Source of the DNA: Heliocidaris tuberculata
Taxonomy: Eukaryota; Echinodermata; Echinoidea; Camarodonta; Echinometridae
Direction: 5' to 3'
Assembly: GCA_025618425.1 (NCBI GenBank)
Contig: CM046850.1
Span: forward strand, 23,880,907 to 23,944,906
Length of the DNA stretch: 64,000 nucleotides
Both the position numbers and the translations under genes were made by a program. Positions 1-11,400 of this stretch are shown here, piece by piece. The notes beneath the pieces were generated by a model, which had not been told where the DNA came from, searched no databases, and was given only the letters and a program-made list of their open reading frames with translations. Every line of letters begins with the position of its first letter. Positions within the stretch are counted from its first letter, which is position 1.

Positions 1-1339
1 AATGAAAGAAAGCAAGTTTTGTTAATCTGAATGAATCAGATGAATCAGATAAAGTTTACTTATATTTTGGGGGCATATTCCAATTCAGAATACGCAATGC
101 AATATTTAGTTTTTGATGTTACATACAAAAATAAGGCCATATATATCAGTGCAAAAAGTTAAGGCAGGGATGTTATGCGCTTCCGACGTCGATCCTGTTT
201 GTCATACTCATTTTAAATGCAAAGAGGTAAATACGAGAACCACGTAATGTATACAAAGTAAGTTAACGTGTTACACATTGCAACATGTTTATCAAATAAG
301 AACTTTTACAGTTCGTCGTTTGCCTAAATCGATAACAAGTCGAATCTCTCTTATATGTAAACAGACGAGATAGCGTTGCCTCACACTGTTACACGCTGAA
401 CTATTAAATGGATGTAGATGTTAAAGCTGGGAGCTTACATTAAATGGTTTCTAGGATTTTATAAAAAGCTAATCTGCAAGCAGTAGACAGGGCTGTCTTT
501 TGAGCTGGTAACTAGAACAGCTGAAGACAGAAAGATATGGAGAACCTGTTTCACAAGATCCATCACATTGTCCCCCTCAAGAGCCCCAAGCTATGGGACA
601 CAGAAAGTTAAAAAGATCGATAGATAGTCTACAAAGAATATTTTATTCATTTTATAAAAAATAATAGTGCCAACCGTTTGCGGAAAACTCATGCTACAAG
701 GGATAAGAAATTTTGCAAAATCAATAAAAAAACGAAATTATCCTTTTCAATAGAAGTGAAGCAGAACACTTCTCCATTGTTGCAATAAAAGGATGAAAGG
801 TAATTGTCTGAAGAAGTAGAATGGAAAGAATGGTTCTATAACGTCACGAGGTGACGTAGGCACTTTCCTTCCCATGCGTCATGGAACAGGTTTCTTATCA
901 AGCAATAGTGTTATAAAATATAATTCTTCAAGGGTTATAAAGCTTGAATCATCAACTACAGCTAATAAAGCAGTTCCAGTCACGTTCAAGACGCACTCTT
1001 GCATTTAGATTTTTTTTTTCAAGGGGTGGGGGTATAATATTTCGCTGACAAGGAAAAAAAAAGATAATCATCTTAAAATGGGCACGTTCTGGAAATTGAA
1101 GGTATGCCATTTGGGTTTGGGTTTCAAGGGGGGCACGGGATACTTGTGCCCTATACGCAATGTAATCTTTCTTCTTTTTTTTTGGGGGGGGGGGGGGCTT
1201 TTGATCTATCTAGCGTCTAAACAAGGGTTTCAAAGCGCTGTACAACAATAATAGAAACGTCTACAGAAAATACATAATTAGTATTCATATTCATGTATGT
1301 CATTAATGATATTCCGTCTTTATTTGTATTATATAGGTT
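1..1339. other. No recognisable gene
   Basis: AT-rich sequence with a G run at 1186-1197 and short A/T homopolymers. I see no convincing coding frame, RNA gene or repeat pair. Confidence 0.6.
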
Positions 1340-1615
1340 TTCAGTCAAATTCACGAGCATTCAATTTAAACGATTTTCGCCATGCCGTGCTATTTGGCAG
1401 TTCAAATTCATGATCTGTGTATTCGCATTCATCTCGGAAGCATTCAAATTCACATTTCAGGCAGTCTTTTCATTCAAGTTCATAGCTCACGCAATTATTT
1501 CATAAAGCCTTCATTCAATTTAGCATCGCATGGTCACGTGATCACGCAACAAACTCGTTCCTACATTCGAATTCATATTGGAGCATCCAATTTAGCGTGT
1601 TGAGCATTCAATTTA
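1340..1615 (+). repeat. Irregular array of the word CATTCAA(A)TT, left arm
   Basis: Ten copies or near copies of CATTCAA occur, with cores at about 1342, 1358, 1399, 1426, 1441, 1471, 1512, 1564, 1584 and 1605. They are separated by unrelated sequence. The word is the reverse complement of the one in the array at 2639-2905. Confidence 0.75.
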
Positions 1616-1688
1616 AAAATTTTCCACCAACATCATTTGTGATATTTTCCTATTGTCTTGTATTATGTGTTGACATGATATTTATAGA

Positions 1689-1971
1689 GGTGTCGTAGTC
1701 GAGTGGTTTAAACACTTGACTGGAGATGGGAAGGTCGTGGGTTCGAACCCCGGCGCGGCACTACTGTCCTTTGGCAAGACATTAATCTACATTTGCCACT
1801 CTCCATCCAGGTGTTAAATGGGTACCGGCAGGAATGAATTCCTTGAATGCTGTGAGCGCAGAAATAGGTAGCCTAGCTAGAGCCAGGGTAATATTGGAGC
1901 GCCTTTAGCACCATTCATGGTGGATATGAGCGCTATATAAATATCCAATATTATTATTATTATTATTATTT
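1689..1971 (+). mobile_element. tRNA-derived SINE, complete, ending in ATT repeats
   Basis: The head is tRNA-like: GTGTCG pairs with CGGCAC, the A-box-like region is GTCGAGTGGTTTAAACAC and the B-box is GGGTTCGAACCCC. The body, with GTCCTTTGGCAAGACATTAA and GGTGTTAAATGGGTACCGG, is shared with the copy at 21615-21901. The 3' end has GAGCGCTATATAAATA followed by an ATT microsatellite. The B-box and body show that this is a SINE and not a functional tRNA gene. Confidence 0.85.
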
Positions 1972-2638
1972 GCCATTCAGGATAGGACCTATATATGTTT
2001 TGGATTTGGCGAATTTAAAGCTCCCATCGTTTGAATAAATAAAGGGTTATTCATTTTTTGTTGCGTGATCGTGGATGTATATACAAAAAACATGAAACAA
2101 CTGTAGGTCGCGAAAGAGAAGTTACAAATATAATTATTTTCTTTGTAATTGAGGACACACTAAATGTTAGAAGATATTTTAGAAGACAAGAAGACAAACG
2201 AAAGCTCTTATACTGATATTTCATGCAGGAGTTGATAAAGAAAATGTAACCTCATCTTCTAAAGAAGGGTTTTAACAGTTACCCTATAATTACATATAGT
2301 TAGATGAGAAAAAAACAAACAAACATAAGGGAATGCTAGTTTTCTGACATTGTGTTGTCTACTCAATCCTCGAGGGAGATTGTCGCCTATGCTTAGGTCA
2401 GTGGATTTTCTCGTTCAAAGTATAGGCCTATATTTTCAAATCAACCCTACAGGTATATTCCCCAACTTGCGTGGCTTTGGGAAATCTACAGAATACAATC
2501 CATCCTTTAAAAATTTACAAGTAGCCTACAGGACAATAAGGTCTACTATATTATGGACTCAAGAAGGAAATTAAATTCGAAATTAGCCTTATTTAGGAGG
2601 AATCATAAACAAAACAGGGGGGTTAATAACTTGCGTGT

Positions 2639-2905
2639 TAAATTGAATGAACATGTTCCGAATTTGACTGCCCATTTGCGAATTTGAATGCTCGAGGTGT
2701 CCTTTCAGCAGTTGCCGATGAATTTGAATGATTCTTACTATACGTGCTAATTTGAATGCACGGAAATGAATTTGAATGATAAAAAGGCGAAATCCCTTGC
2801 GCGAAACGCTAAATTGAATGACTTAAATACACTTTTGAATGACAGAAGATGCGGTAAACGATGTTTTTGCTAAATTGAATGAGCGTTTTTTTAAATTGAC
2901 TGACA
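2639..2905 (+). repeat. Irregular array of the word AA(A)TTTGAATG, right arm, phased near 20 and 40 bp
   Basis: TTGAATG or TTGACTG occurs at 2643, 2664, 2684, 2724, 2752, 2772, 2814, 2835, 2875 and 2896. The intervals are 21, 20, 40, 28, 20, 42, 21, 40 and 21. The spacers are not related to each other. It is inverted relative to the array at 1340-1615, and the sequence just outside each arm is AT-rich with TATATA. Confidence 0.78.
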
Positions 2906-2929
2906 AAAGGAGAAATTGGCCGGGAAACC

Positions 2930-5895
2930 CATAATATATAAAGCGTCTCTATTTACTTGCAAAGCGTTTTAGTAAAGCATTACCCTTTTTTAACCAAAAC
3001 AACATCAGACTTGATAAAAAGCACAATTATAATTAATTTCAATAAACACACCTATCATGGTAGTAAGAAAAAATGGAGAAATGGGAAAAGATGATAACTC
3101 ATAATAACAGGCAAGAATAATAACTCAAGATAGATTATGGGATGAAAAACTTACGGATCGACAAACTAAAAAGGGATAAAACGATCTAAGGTAAGGCACA
3201 GGCTACTTACCTATATCTGTAAGTGGAGGACTTGTTGAACGTATCAATGCAGAAAATTGTCTAAACTTTCAGCGATATTATTTTTTTTACAAAACTGGAT
3301 GTTATCCAGCTAGAATACTTAAAAGGAAAACTCGTTGGTTCGAATGTTGGTCTATAGACTATTTACGAGTACACGAGACCGTATCACATCTGGTGGATAT
3401 ACTGGATGTAGGTGTCTAATTTTAGACCATTATCATTACAAATAAAACACGTGATGATATGTCCTGCGTTAATGATGAACATTGACCTCAACGTCTTTGA
3501 TAACCTACATCATATATTGAACCTTCGTACAACCTTGTTGATAGTTTATATAGGCCTAATCACAAACAGAAATTTGCGCTTAATGTATACCCTCTAAAAC
3601 CAATCTAGTCAAATATGACTAGAATCTAGTCAGATTTAACTAGAATAAGTATTCCCACGGGCACTATTCTACTAAAAAAGTACAAGCTTCGGGTTTGGAG
3701 TGAACAGAATCGTAGTCAAAATGAACAGAATCCTACTGATTGAGAAAATATGACCAGGCGATCTGGTAACAAAATGACTGGACGTTTTTTTTTTTAGAGT
3801 GTACATTATTTCCTAAATCATGTAACGTAATTACTTTGATACATACCTGTACATTTACATATCTACATATTATTACAATGTAAAATTTTAATAGTTCGCT
3901 TGGGGTGGTGACATATCCAGTTCCAATGTATGCGTTATGGTATATGGTATAGCAAGGCAAGATCTATCAAGGCCTATCTATTTTCTTCTCTTTTTTTATT
4001 ACCACTTGATCTACCATTCTTTCCTTTCTTTGCAAAGAGCAAAAGCTGCGCAACAATTCTTCGCCACGGGCAATAAAAAATGTTTAGCATGTCTCCTAAC
4101 GATCGATTTCATTTCCATTTTTATCACATCTTGCTTGCCTTCCTGAAGTCGCTTGGTTCTATAAAATAATTTTAAAAAAAAATAGTAAAAAAAAAAAAAA
4201 AACAGAAATCGAAATTTAAGCCAACTTTCAACCAATAAGAAATCATTGCACATTACGGATATGGGTTTGATTTTGAGAGTTGCGTCTTAATAACAAATTT
4301 GTCTGTAGCAGCCAAAACCCAAGCTATATTTTTTTAATGAAGTACTCTGTCTTGGACCAGAAGACAGAAGAGAAAGAAAGACAGAGAGAGAGAGAGAGAG
4401 GGAGAGAGAGAGAGAGAGTACTAGAGATGGAGAGACAGACAGACAGAGAGGGACAGACAGAGAGAGAGAGAGAGAGAGAAAGCTAGAGAAATAGAGATTG
4501 AAATAGAGAGAGAGAGGGGGTGTTCAAGAGCTCAAGCACTCTCACTTTTCACCAAATAGATTGACTTGCAGGCTAAGATTAAGAACTCACAAGTTAGAAC
4601 CAATTTTGAGACATAAATGGCTACAATGGGTACGAGCCTCGAGTGGCCGGCTGTAAATTGGCTTTTTATATAATGCGTATTTAAAAATGTAAAATCATTT
4701 TTTCAAGTGCTTATGAAAGTGAGCATGTTGTGGTCAACTATGGTCTTTAAATGCTTCGACAAATAATTGAGCACAAAGAAAAACAACAAAACAAAACAAA
4801 CAGAAAGCGAATAAAAAACGAATTATGTTTTTCTTTCTCCCATCCCATCAATTTTGCAAATCAATAAAGAAGAATAAACGTTGAATTACATTCTTCTGTT
4901 GTAATAAACATCACACAAGCTAAGTTTTTTTAGTAGATCCCTCCACATATCCTTTTGTCACCTTTCTCTGTGTTTGCCGAGTTTGTAATTTATACATAAT
5001 GTTGTAATTTCATTGTAAATGTGGAATCTGAATCATTGGCGCAAATCCGTGCATTCCTTCTTTTCATCAGGGAGGGGGGTGGTGGCTTCGTTCTCCATGA
5101 ATGGTCATCCCCCCCCCCCCCCCAGTTGAAAAGAAATTCTTGCAGATTTACGCCCGTGATGTGAATAAAATCAATCAATTAATCAATCAATGACGTGTAG
5201 TATTTTGTTGGTAGTCACGCCCTCTTCATGAAAATTTTGATTGACTTTGCGTCATAGCCCAGCACGTTTAACAATACTTTACTGGTGTGAGAGTCGTTAA
5301 ACCTTAAACGATTGCGGGACCTAAATACCGCCTTTTATCATGTTTATAGAGGGAACTTTACAACCAATTCCTGTTAAACTTGGCAAATGTCGTAATGGTT
5401 TTCTCTCGTACACCTTAATGAAAAAGTATGACGCAAACAGAAGAAAAAAAAATACACATTCGGTTATTGTTTCATTTCTTTATTTCACTTTGCCTCAAGT
5501 ACCAGTATCCTAGAATCATTCAACATTGTGACGTTATGAGGAGGCCAATCGAGGATTTAACACACACATACACACACAAAAGGGGGGCGGGGGGTGGGTC
5601 CAATTTTTTTTTTTAATTCTCACAAGCCCAATAAACCCTACATAGTGTAGAGCCTTATTTTGAACACAAAGAACTTTGTCATGTTTATGCTCATGTTTAT
5701 TTCATGCTCGTTTATTACATTTTTCACTTGCCAGTCACCCTCCATACCATCTTCATCCAGACCACCTGTTCATTGTAAATTTCATCCCATTGTCATGTTC
5801 CATGCTGACACTCAAGGTTCATATCTATGTATAGTGTAAACACTCATTGTGCATTGTATTCATTGCTAAACACATCACATAATGTTATCACTTTT
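2930..5895. other. Intergenic, no recognisable gene
   Basis: Apart from the GA microsatellite at 4376 and G/C homopolymers at about 5110 and 5583, no recognisable feature is seen. The longest frames (under 80 codons) resemble nothing I know. The stretch 6340-6420 (AATAAAGTGGAACAAGTTCC) might be the end of an old LTR but cannot be supported. Confidence 0.5.
4376..4524 (+). repeat. GA/GACA microsatellite
   Basis: Runs of GAGAGA with AGACAGACAGAC interruptions. No gene is seen here; open frames across it are repeat artefacts. Confidence 0.95.
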
Positions 5896-6232
5896 TATAA
5901 AACGGGTTCAAGAATGTAGCCATCCTGATTGGTCAAATAACACCACGTGACCGTGCAAAAAAAAAGTGATAACGCACGGCGAGGGGACTAACGCACGGTG
6001 AATCCGGATCAAACACTAAGATTGTAAGAAAACACTAAGATTGTAGACCCGTTTTATAAAACTTTTAATACATGGTTGTGAGGTCGTGCATTAGTGCGAT
6101 CCAGCAACACGCAGGTTTTTATCGTGGTGTCTAACACACTCGGCTACGCCTCGTGCGTTAGTACACCACGATAAAAACCTTTGTGTTGCCAGATCGCACT
6201 AACGCACTCCCAACCATGTATTAATAGTATAC
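5896..6232 (-). mobile_element. 336-bp palindromic element, copy 1 (inverted orientation)
   Basis: This is the reverse complement of the elements at 17702 and 59855. One half is a near-perfect hairpin with arms built on TAATACATGGTT and AACGCACTCC, and the centre is GAGGCGTAGCCGAGTGTGTT. The other half is a single-copy tail containing CACGTGG, CCAAT-type GACCAATCAGG, and the end AACCCGTTTTATA. There is no coding capacity, so it is a non-autonomous element. Confidence 0.85.
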
Positions 6233-7545
6233 TCACTTGCATATACACACGCCCTTGATTTTCATCTATGTTAACCCCTCTCATATCTTTCATTGCTGAT
6301 TGGTCAGCTATCTAGTTGAGACATCTATGATTGGTCAGTGTGATACTAAATATTTATGTTTGTGAAGGAACTATTGAGGAATAAAGTGGAACAAGTTCCA
6401 TGTGCTTCCATGCCAGTTGTTACCCATATCTTTAGAGTGATGTATCAATTCATTTTAATTACACCCATGATGTAGTTGAACCATGATTCACCTGAATAGG
6501 CCACCCTACTCTTAGTAGCCACCCTACATTAGCATACAAAAAAAAAAAAAAAAAAAAAGAGGGGGGGGGGGGGGGAGAAAATGGGGTTGGAAGGGTACCC
6601 TCGCAACCCCCTGGATGGCAGTATAAATTATGTGACGGTCTGTAATAAAGGCATTCTTGTAATGATTCTCATATATACATGAATAATGTCTGTAAAATGA
6701 ATTTGATAGATAATAGATGGTTGCTGTGTAATGAGCAAAAAGAAAGTAGGAAACTGATCAGGAAACTCCGCCGAACAAAACACGTGGTACCGTATTGTGC
6801 ATATTTCAGATTTAGATCATGTTTCATTTCATTTTCATTTTTCAAGGTATATATTAACAGTTATTGTTATTAACAATAACTATTGTGCAATTAACATGTT
6901 AAAGTAATTGAAAACGAAACTTAGCATAGAAACATTTTCGATTATTGCAAGCAAAATAAAGAGCATTAGCGTTTGAGTAGTAAGACTACACTAAAGTAAT
7001 GATATGAAAATGAGAATGAAAACAGCTAGAGACCAGCAAAGAAGCAGAATTTGTAGAAGCACTGGCCCCTGGTAAAATGTAAAATATAATTTATGCAATA
7101 CATAAAAACTAGACTGGACAATCATGCATAACATGCCCACTCCCCCCCCCCCCCACCCTTGGGGGGGGGCGGAAGAATAATGAAAAATGGGAAAGAGTAG
7201 AAAAGGTGGAGAAAAAAAGGAGACATATACCGGTACATGGCCATGGAAAACATATACTGCATAAACAAACAAACATAACAAAACACACCTTTTATCGAAG
7301 AGAAAGCAAGGTAAGATAATGTAAAAACAAAAAGCTGGGAACAGAAAAGATTTAAAGGAGTAAACTTTACAAAAGACGGAACAAAAAGGACAATCAATGA
7401 GATAGGTGGGGGATTAGGAAGGGAGGATGGGAAATGGGCAGGATCTGGAAGGTTTTATTTGATCTACAGATTTTACGACACATGTAAACGAAAAATATCA
7501 GTGAGGGATCAATGTCCATAAAAAGCAATTAACGATTTTTTCAAT

Positions 7546-7754
7546 TGACGTTATAGAGTGTACTCAAAATTTTTGTCTCGTATAACTGTATAAGGAAGGG
7601 AACTCCAAAATGTAGGAGCAGTAAATATTAAAGTTTTCTGTATCAATGCGGTACGAGTTCTTGGCAAGTGATACATATTGATTTGTCTAGTGGGATAATG
7701 ATGGATTTCATTATTTAAAGATATTGACCAAGCTACGGCATTATTATTGTACAA
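7546..7754 (-). mobile_element. Second LINE reverse-transcriptase fragment in opposite orientation
   Basis: The minus-strand frame at 7754-7551 reads LNNEIHHYPTRQINMYHL and then IFTAPTFWSSLPYTVI. The H-x-TR followed by P-x-FWxSLP pattern is characteristic of the extreme C-terminus of LINE reverse transcriptase proteins. It abuts the plus-strand LINE fragment head to head at about 7750. Confidence 0.7.
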
Positions 7755-8450
7755 TACAATGGTACAACCCCATTTTCATTACTGCAGCACAGTATGGATG
7801 AAACCTAATTCGGGCAATATAAAAGCACTTCAGACAGTTAAAAACAGAACTTTAAGGATAGTTCTAAAGGTGGATTATCAGTTTAGTAGACAAAAGATTT
7901 ATCGCACGTTGGGAAAAGATTGTCTGAGTGCAAAGCTTAAAAAGAATCTTGTTATCCTAACTTATAAGATTTTGAATAACCTATTACCCGACTTTCTCTC
8001 TTCACAACTTACCCTGAAAGTATCACAACATAGTCTCAGAAACTCATCATTTATTATCCAATTACCCAAGCCAAACACAAATTTTTGTAAAAAAAAAGCT
8101 CAATTTATGTAGGTGCCCACTATTCAATAATCTCCCACAAAATGTCAGGAATGAGAGCAGTTTTCCACAATTTGTTTAAAAAATAGGAACCATCTTTGAG
8201 CTTGAATAATTGTAGTACATGTATTTGTTTTGTTTTGTTTTTGTTTTTTCCTATTATATTTGATTTACCTTTATTTTCGTTTTTGTTTGACTTATATTAA
8301 GTCATTTTGATGTATTATTTATGTTTTGTATTCATGTTTGTATTTATTTTATGTATGATTTATGTTTGAAATGACGGACTTGCTGAAAAACAGCCTAACG
8401 GCTGATAGTGAGTTTTTTTAAATCTGTGCTTAAATAAATAAAACAAACAA
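7747..8450 (+). mobile_element. Non-LTR retrotransposon (LINE) 3' fragment, end of reverse transcriptase region
   Basis: A 121-codon frame at 7747-8112 contains MVQPHFHYCSTVW, then LQTVKNRTLRIVL and LTYKILNNLLPDFL. This is the typical C-terminal pattern after the reverse transcriptase domain of CR1/L2/Jockey-like LINEs. The frame breaks after an A run near 8090, and a shifted frame continues with LFNNLPQNVRNES. The 3' part reads CTTGCTGAAAAACAGCCTAA, followed by A-rich ATAAATAAAACAAACAAAC at 8433-8456, a plausible LINE tail. Most of the element is missing on the 5' side. Confidence 0.8.
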
Positions 8451-8459
8451 ACAAAACAA

Positions 8460-11400
8460 ACTCTAAACATATTATTGAAGACAGTAGGCAATTCACTATT
8501 ATGATACTAAAACATAAGACGGCAAGATTGAGTCGATAAATATAAATTTTCAGTACATAATTAGAGTGAAACGGACCATCAGTGTGGTGGCAATAATTAA
8601 CATTACTAATATGAGGTGTGGTGTGGAAAGAGGTCGTTTCATCTTCTCTTCACGTTGCCTTTCCCTCTCTCTGTCTTTCTCTCTTCTTAATTTCTTTTTT
8701 TTTTCTTTTTTCATCATTCAATGGGGATGGGGGTGGGGAACAAATGCAGATTCAATGAAAATTAGAAAAAAGTCCATTATCTACTGTTATATCGCCTCAG
8801 CATTGTGTCATAATTATGGTATCAGTTTATCCCAAACCTTCAGAAATCTTCAAGAAAATATAAAGTTCGTGTTTGTTAAGAAGTACATCATACCAATTAT
8901 TTTAATGCTGAATATAATATGATCATTGTGAGAACAAAATGGTTACTGCTATATTACGAAAACTTTGAGCTGTCACGACAAGCTATGGGGATCGTGTCAA
9001 AAGTCACTCAACCTCTAATGAATTCTTCCACCGGGCATGGTAGACCTTTATTTATGGCTATCTCGTCCATTTTCTCTAGACTTTTATGATCATTGAAGTA
9101 CTAAAAAACACCAGGCAAATGGAAAGTCAAACAGGAAATTGCAGAGAGAAATGAAGTGTATTTTATTAATCCTTCAACTTAATAAAAAAAAATGCTAAAG
9201 GAAATATAACAACCAACATTGAAATGAAAATTTCTTTTTCAAGCAAACACGTTTTGTACTCATTTGAATTTCTAAGGAATAGTAGTTCAGCATTAACATG
9301 AATGGGTAAGAAGAAAAAAACAAACCCGAAAACCCAAACAACATTGTATCAAACGATGCTGAAGGTCGTTCTCTTAGTTTACCATCCTTCCACTCACAAC
9401 CCCCCCCCCCCGAAAAAAAAAAGAAAGAAAAAAAAAAGAAAAACAAACAAACAAACAAACCCAAAACCAAACTAAAAAACAAAAAACAAACAAACAAACA
9501 AAAAACGAAACAAAAACAAACCTATTTCTTATCCCAAAGAGAGTGGCAAGTGATACAATTCATCGATGGCGAAGCGTGGGTCCAGCCATTGAGGGGGCAC
9601 TTGAGTAATTCAGAGGGGGGGGGGGGAGGGGGGGGGGACACTGGTCTTAGTAAATAGACGAAAGGTCACTGAGGACTGGAGGTTGTGAGACGGGAACGTA
9701 TCATCTTCTTTCAACGTTGCTTTCCCCTTTTCCTTCCATTTCTTTTTCTTTCGCTTTACTTCCCCCCCTTTTTTTTGCATGACTGTGTGTGCGAGCGTGC
9801 ATGTGGGGGTGCGGATGTGTGTGTGTGTGTGTGGGGGGGGGGGATATTTCGCCAGAGCTACATCATTGTAATACATTACATTTTAGAGGTGGGGTTCATG
9901 GAGGAAACGTATATTCCCGTAACTGAGGATTTTTATCATATGTTTTCCTTTTAAAAAATCGTATTCCCTATATCCTCCTCTCACCATTCTTTCTTTCTTT
10001 CTCAATCTCCCCCATTTCTCTTAATTTATTTCGCGACCGTGAAGCAGCAAGCATTTTTTTTCTGCAGTCTGTCTTAATGATAGCTTCAAGTTAGAATGTC
10101 GAAGGAAAACAAAGGTATGGTCGTTCAGACATGTAACTATTATTGCTGGATGCAAACATGTTCAGATAGAAAGATCAAACTTAAAATCTCCCTGGACAGA
10201 TAGCAATAAATATATAATAACAGTGGCGGACCCAGGATTCTTGGGCGGGAAGGGAGGGGGGGGGGGGGGGCACAAATCGACATTTTTTTGACACGCCCCC
10301 CAAAAGAAAGACAGACAAAAAATTCTCACATTTTCAGGTGCCTTTTTAAGTATAAATTAAATACCGGAGCACAAATAGGGGAGGGGGAGAATTTTTTTTT
10401 TTTATACTCGATGTGTATTTAAGATTATGGCCAGATTGGATTCTGTCGGGGGCGGGGGCACGTGTCTCCCATGCCCCCTGAATCCGCCACTAAATTACAC
10501 AAGTCCTTCTTGGAGAACGGAGTTACCTCCACTTTTAACGAAGTCATATCATAATCAAATATACTTATATACTTAATATCAAATTAACGGGGTTATCACG
10601 ATGAGAGATGTTTATTGAAAATGGATGGTGAACAAGAATGAAATTTTTTTGAAAGGCATGAATCACGATGCTCGGAACAATCCACTGGTCGTTTCTTTGC
10701 CCTAAGAGAATTGAAAGTGCATTATTACTACAATTTCCTTTGTATTCTTGGCTATAATAATACGGATAGATCCTTTCTAAGCACTATGAATGATTTGATA
10801 GGGTCAGCCTTTTCAAATAGAACTCCCGATGGCAAAGTGCATTTCATACAAAGAGGGCCTGAATAGGCAATTGTAATCTTGCTCGAGGGAATAGCCTTTG
10901 TAAAAAAGGGGAAGGAAAGGCATGGGGTGCGGAACTGGGGGGGGGGGGGGGCTAGGCCCCCACTTTTTTGAGTAAACACGTTTCATAAAACCTCGGAAAA
11001 AAAGGTTCGAAAATTGTAATTAATGAGTGAAATCAAATCAGCCCCCCTCACTTTCAAAAAAAGCTCCCGGCCCCTGGAATGGGGGGGGGGGGGGGGTGGA
11101 ACCTTGGAGATGAGTTGAACAACAGAAGTATTATCCAAATACATGTATCAATATAAGGGGGAATACCTATGAACATCAGGATGAATGGGAACAAAAATTA
11201 GCAAAGCATTTTCGACATAATTCATACTCCTAGGAATGATAGTCCCTATTCACATTTTCAAAAATCATGACGAATAAAATATATGAACGGGGTCTCCACT
11301 ATTCCTTGAAAAGAAATCATAGTGAGCGTGTCTAGCGCACATCTAGCGTCATCAGACGTCATGGAAGTGCCCTATCTCAATAAAAAAATGCCGAAGTTAG

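Noticed and set aside
1689..1762. Possible tRNA-Ser or tRNA-Leu gene
   Set aside because: The same head plus 200-bp body recurs at 21615, so it is a SINE; the anticodon stem is imperfect.
2639..2905. CRISPR-like array
   Set aside because: The repeat word is only about 10 bp, spacers are irregular, the context is a eukaryotic genome and no cas genes are present.
5640..6440. Possible solo LTR ending near AATAAAGTGGAACAAGTTCC
   Set aside because: No matching second LTR, no clear TG...CA ends or target duplication, and the stretch contains the 336-bp element.
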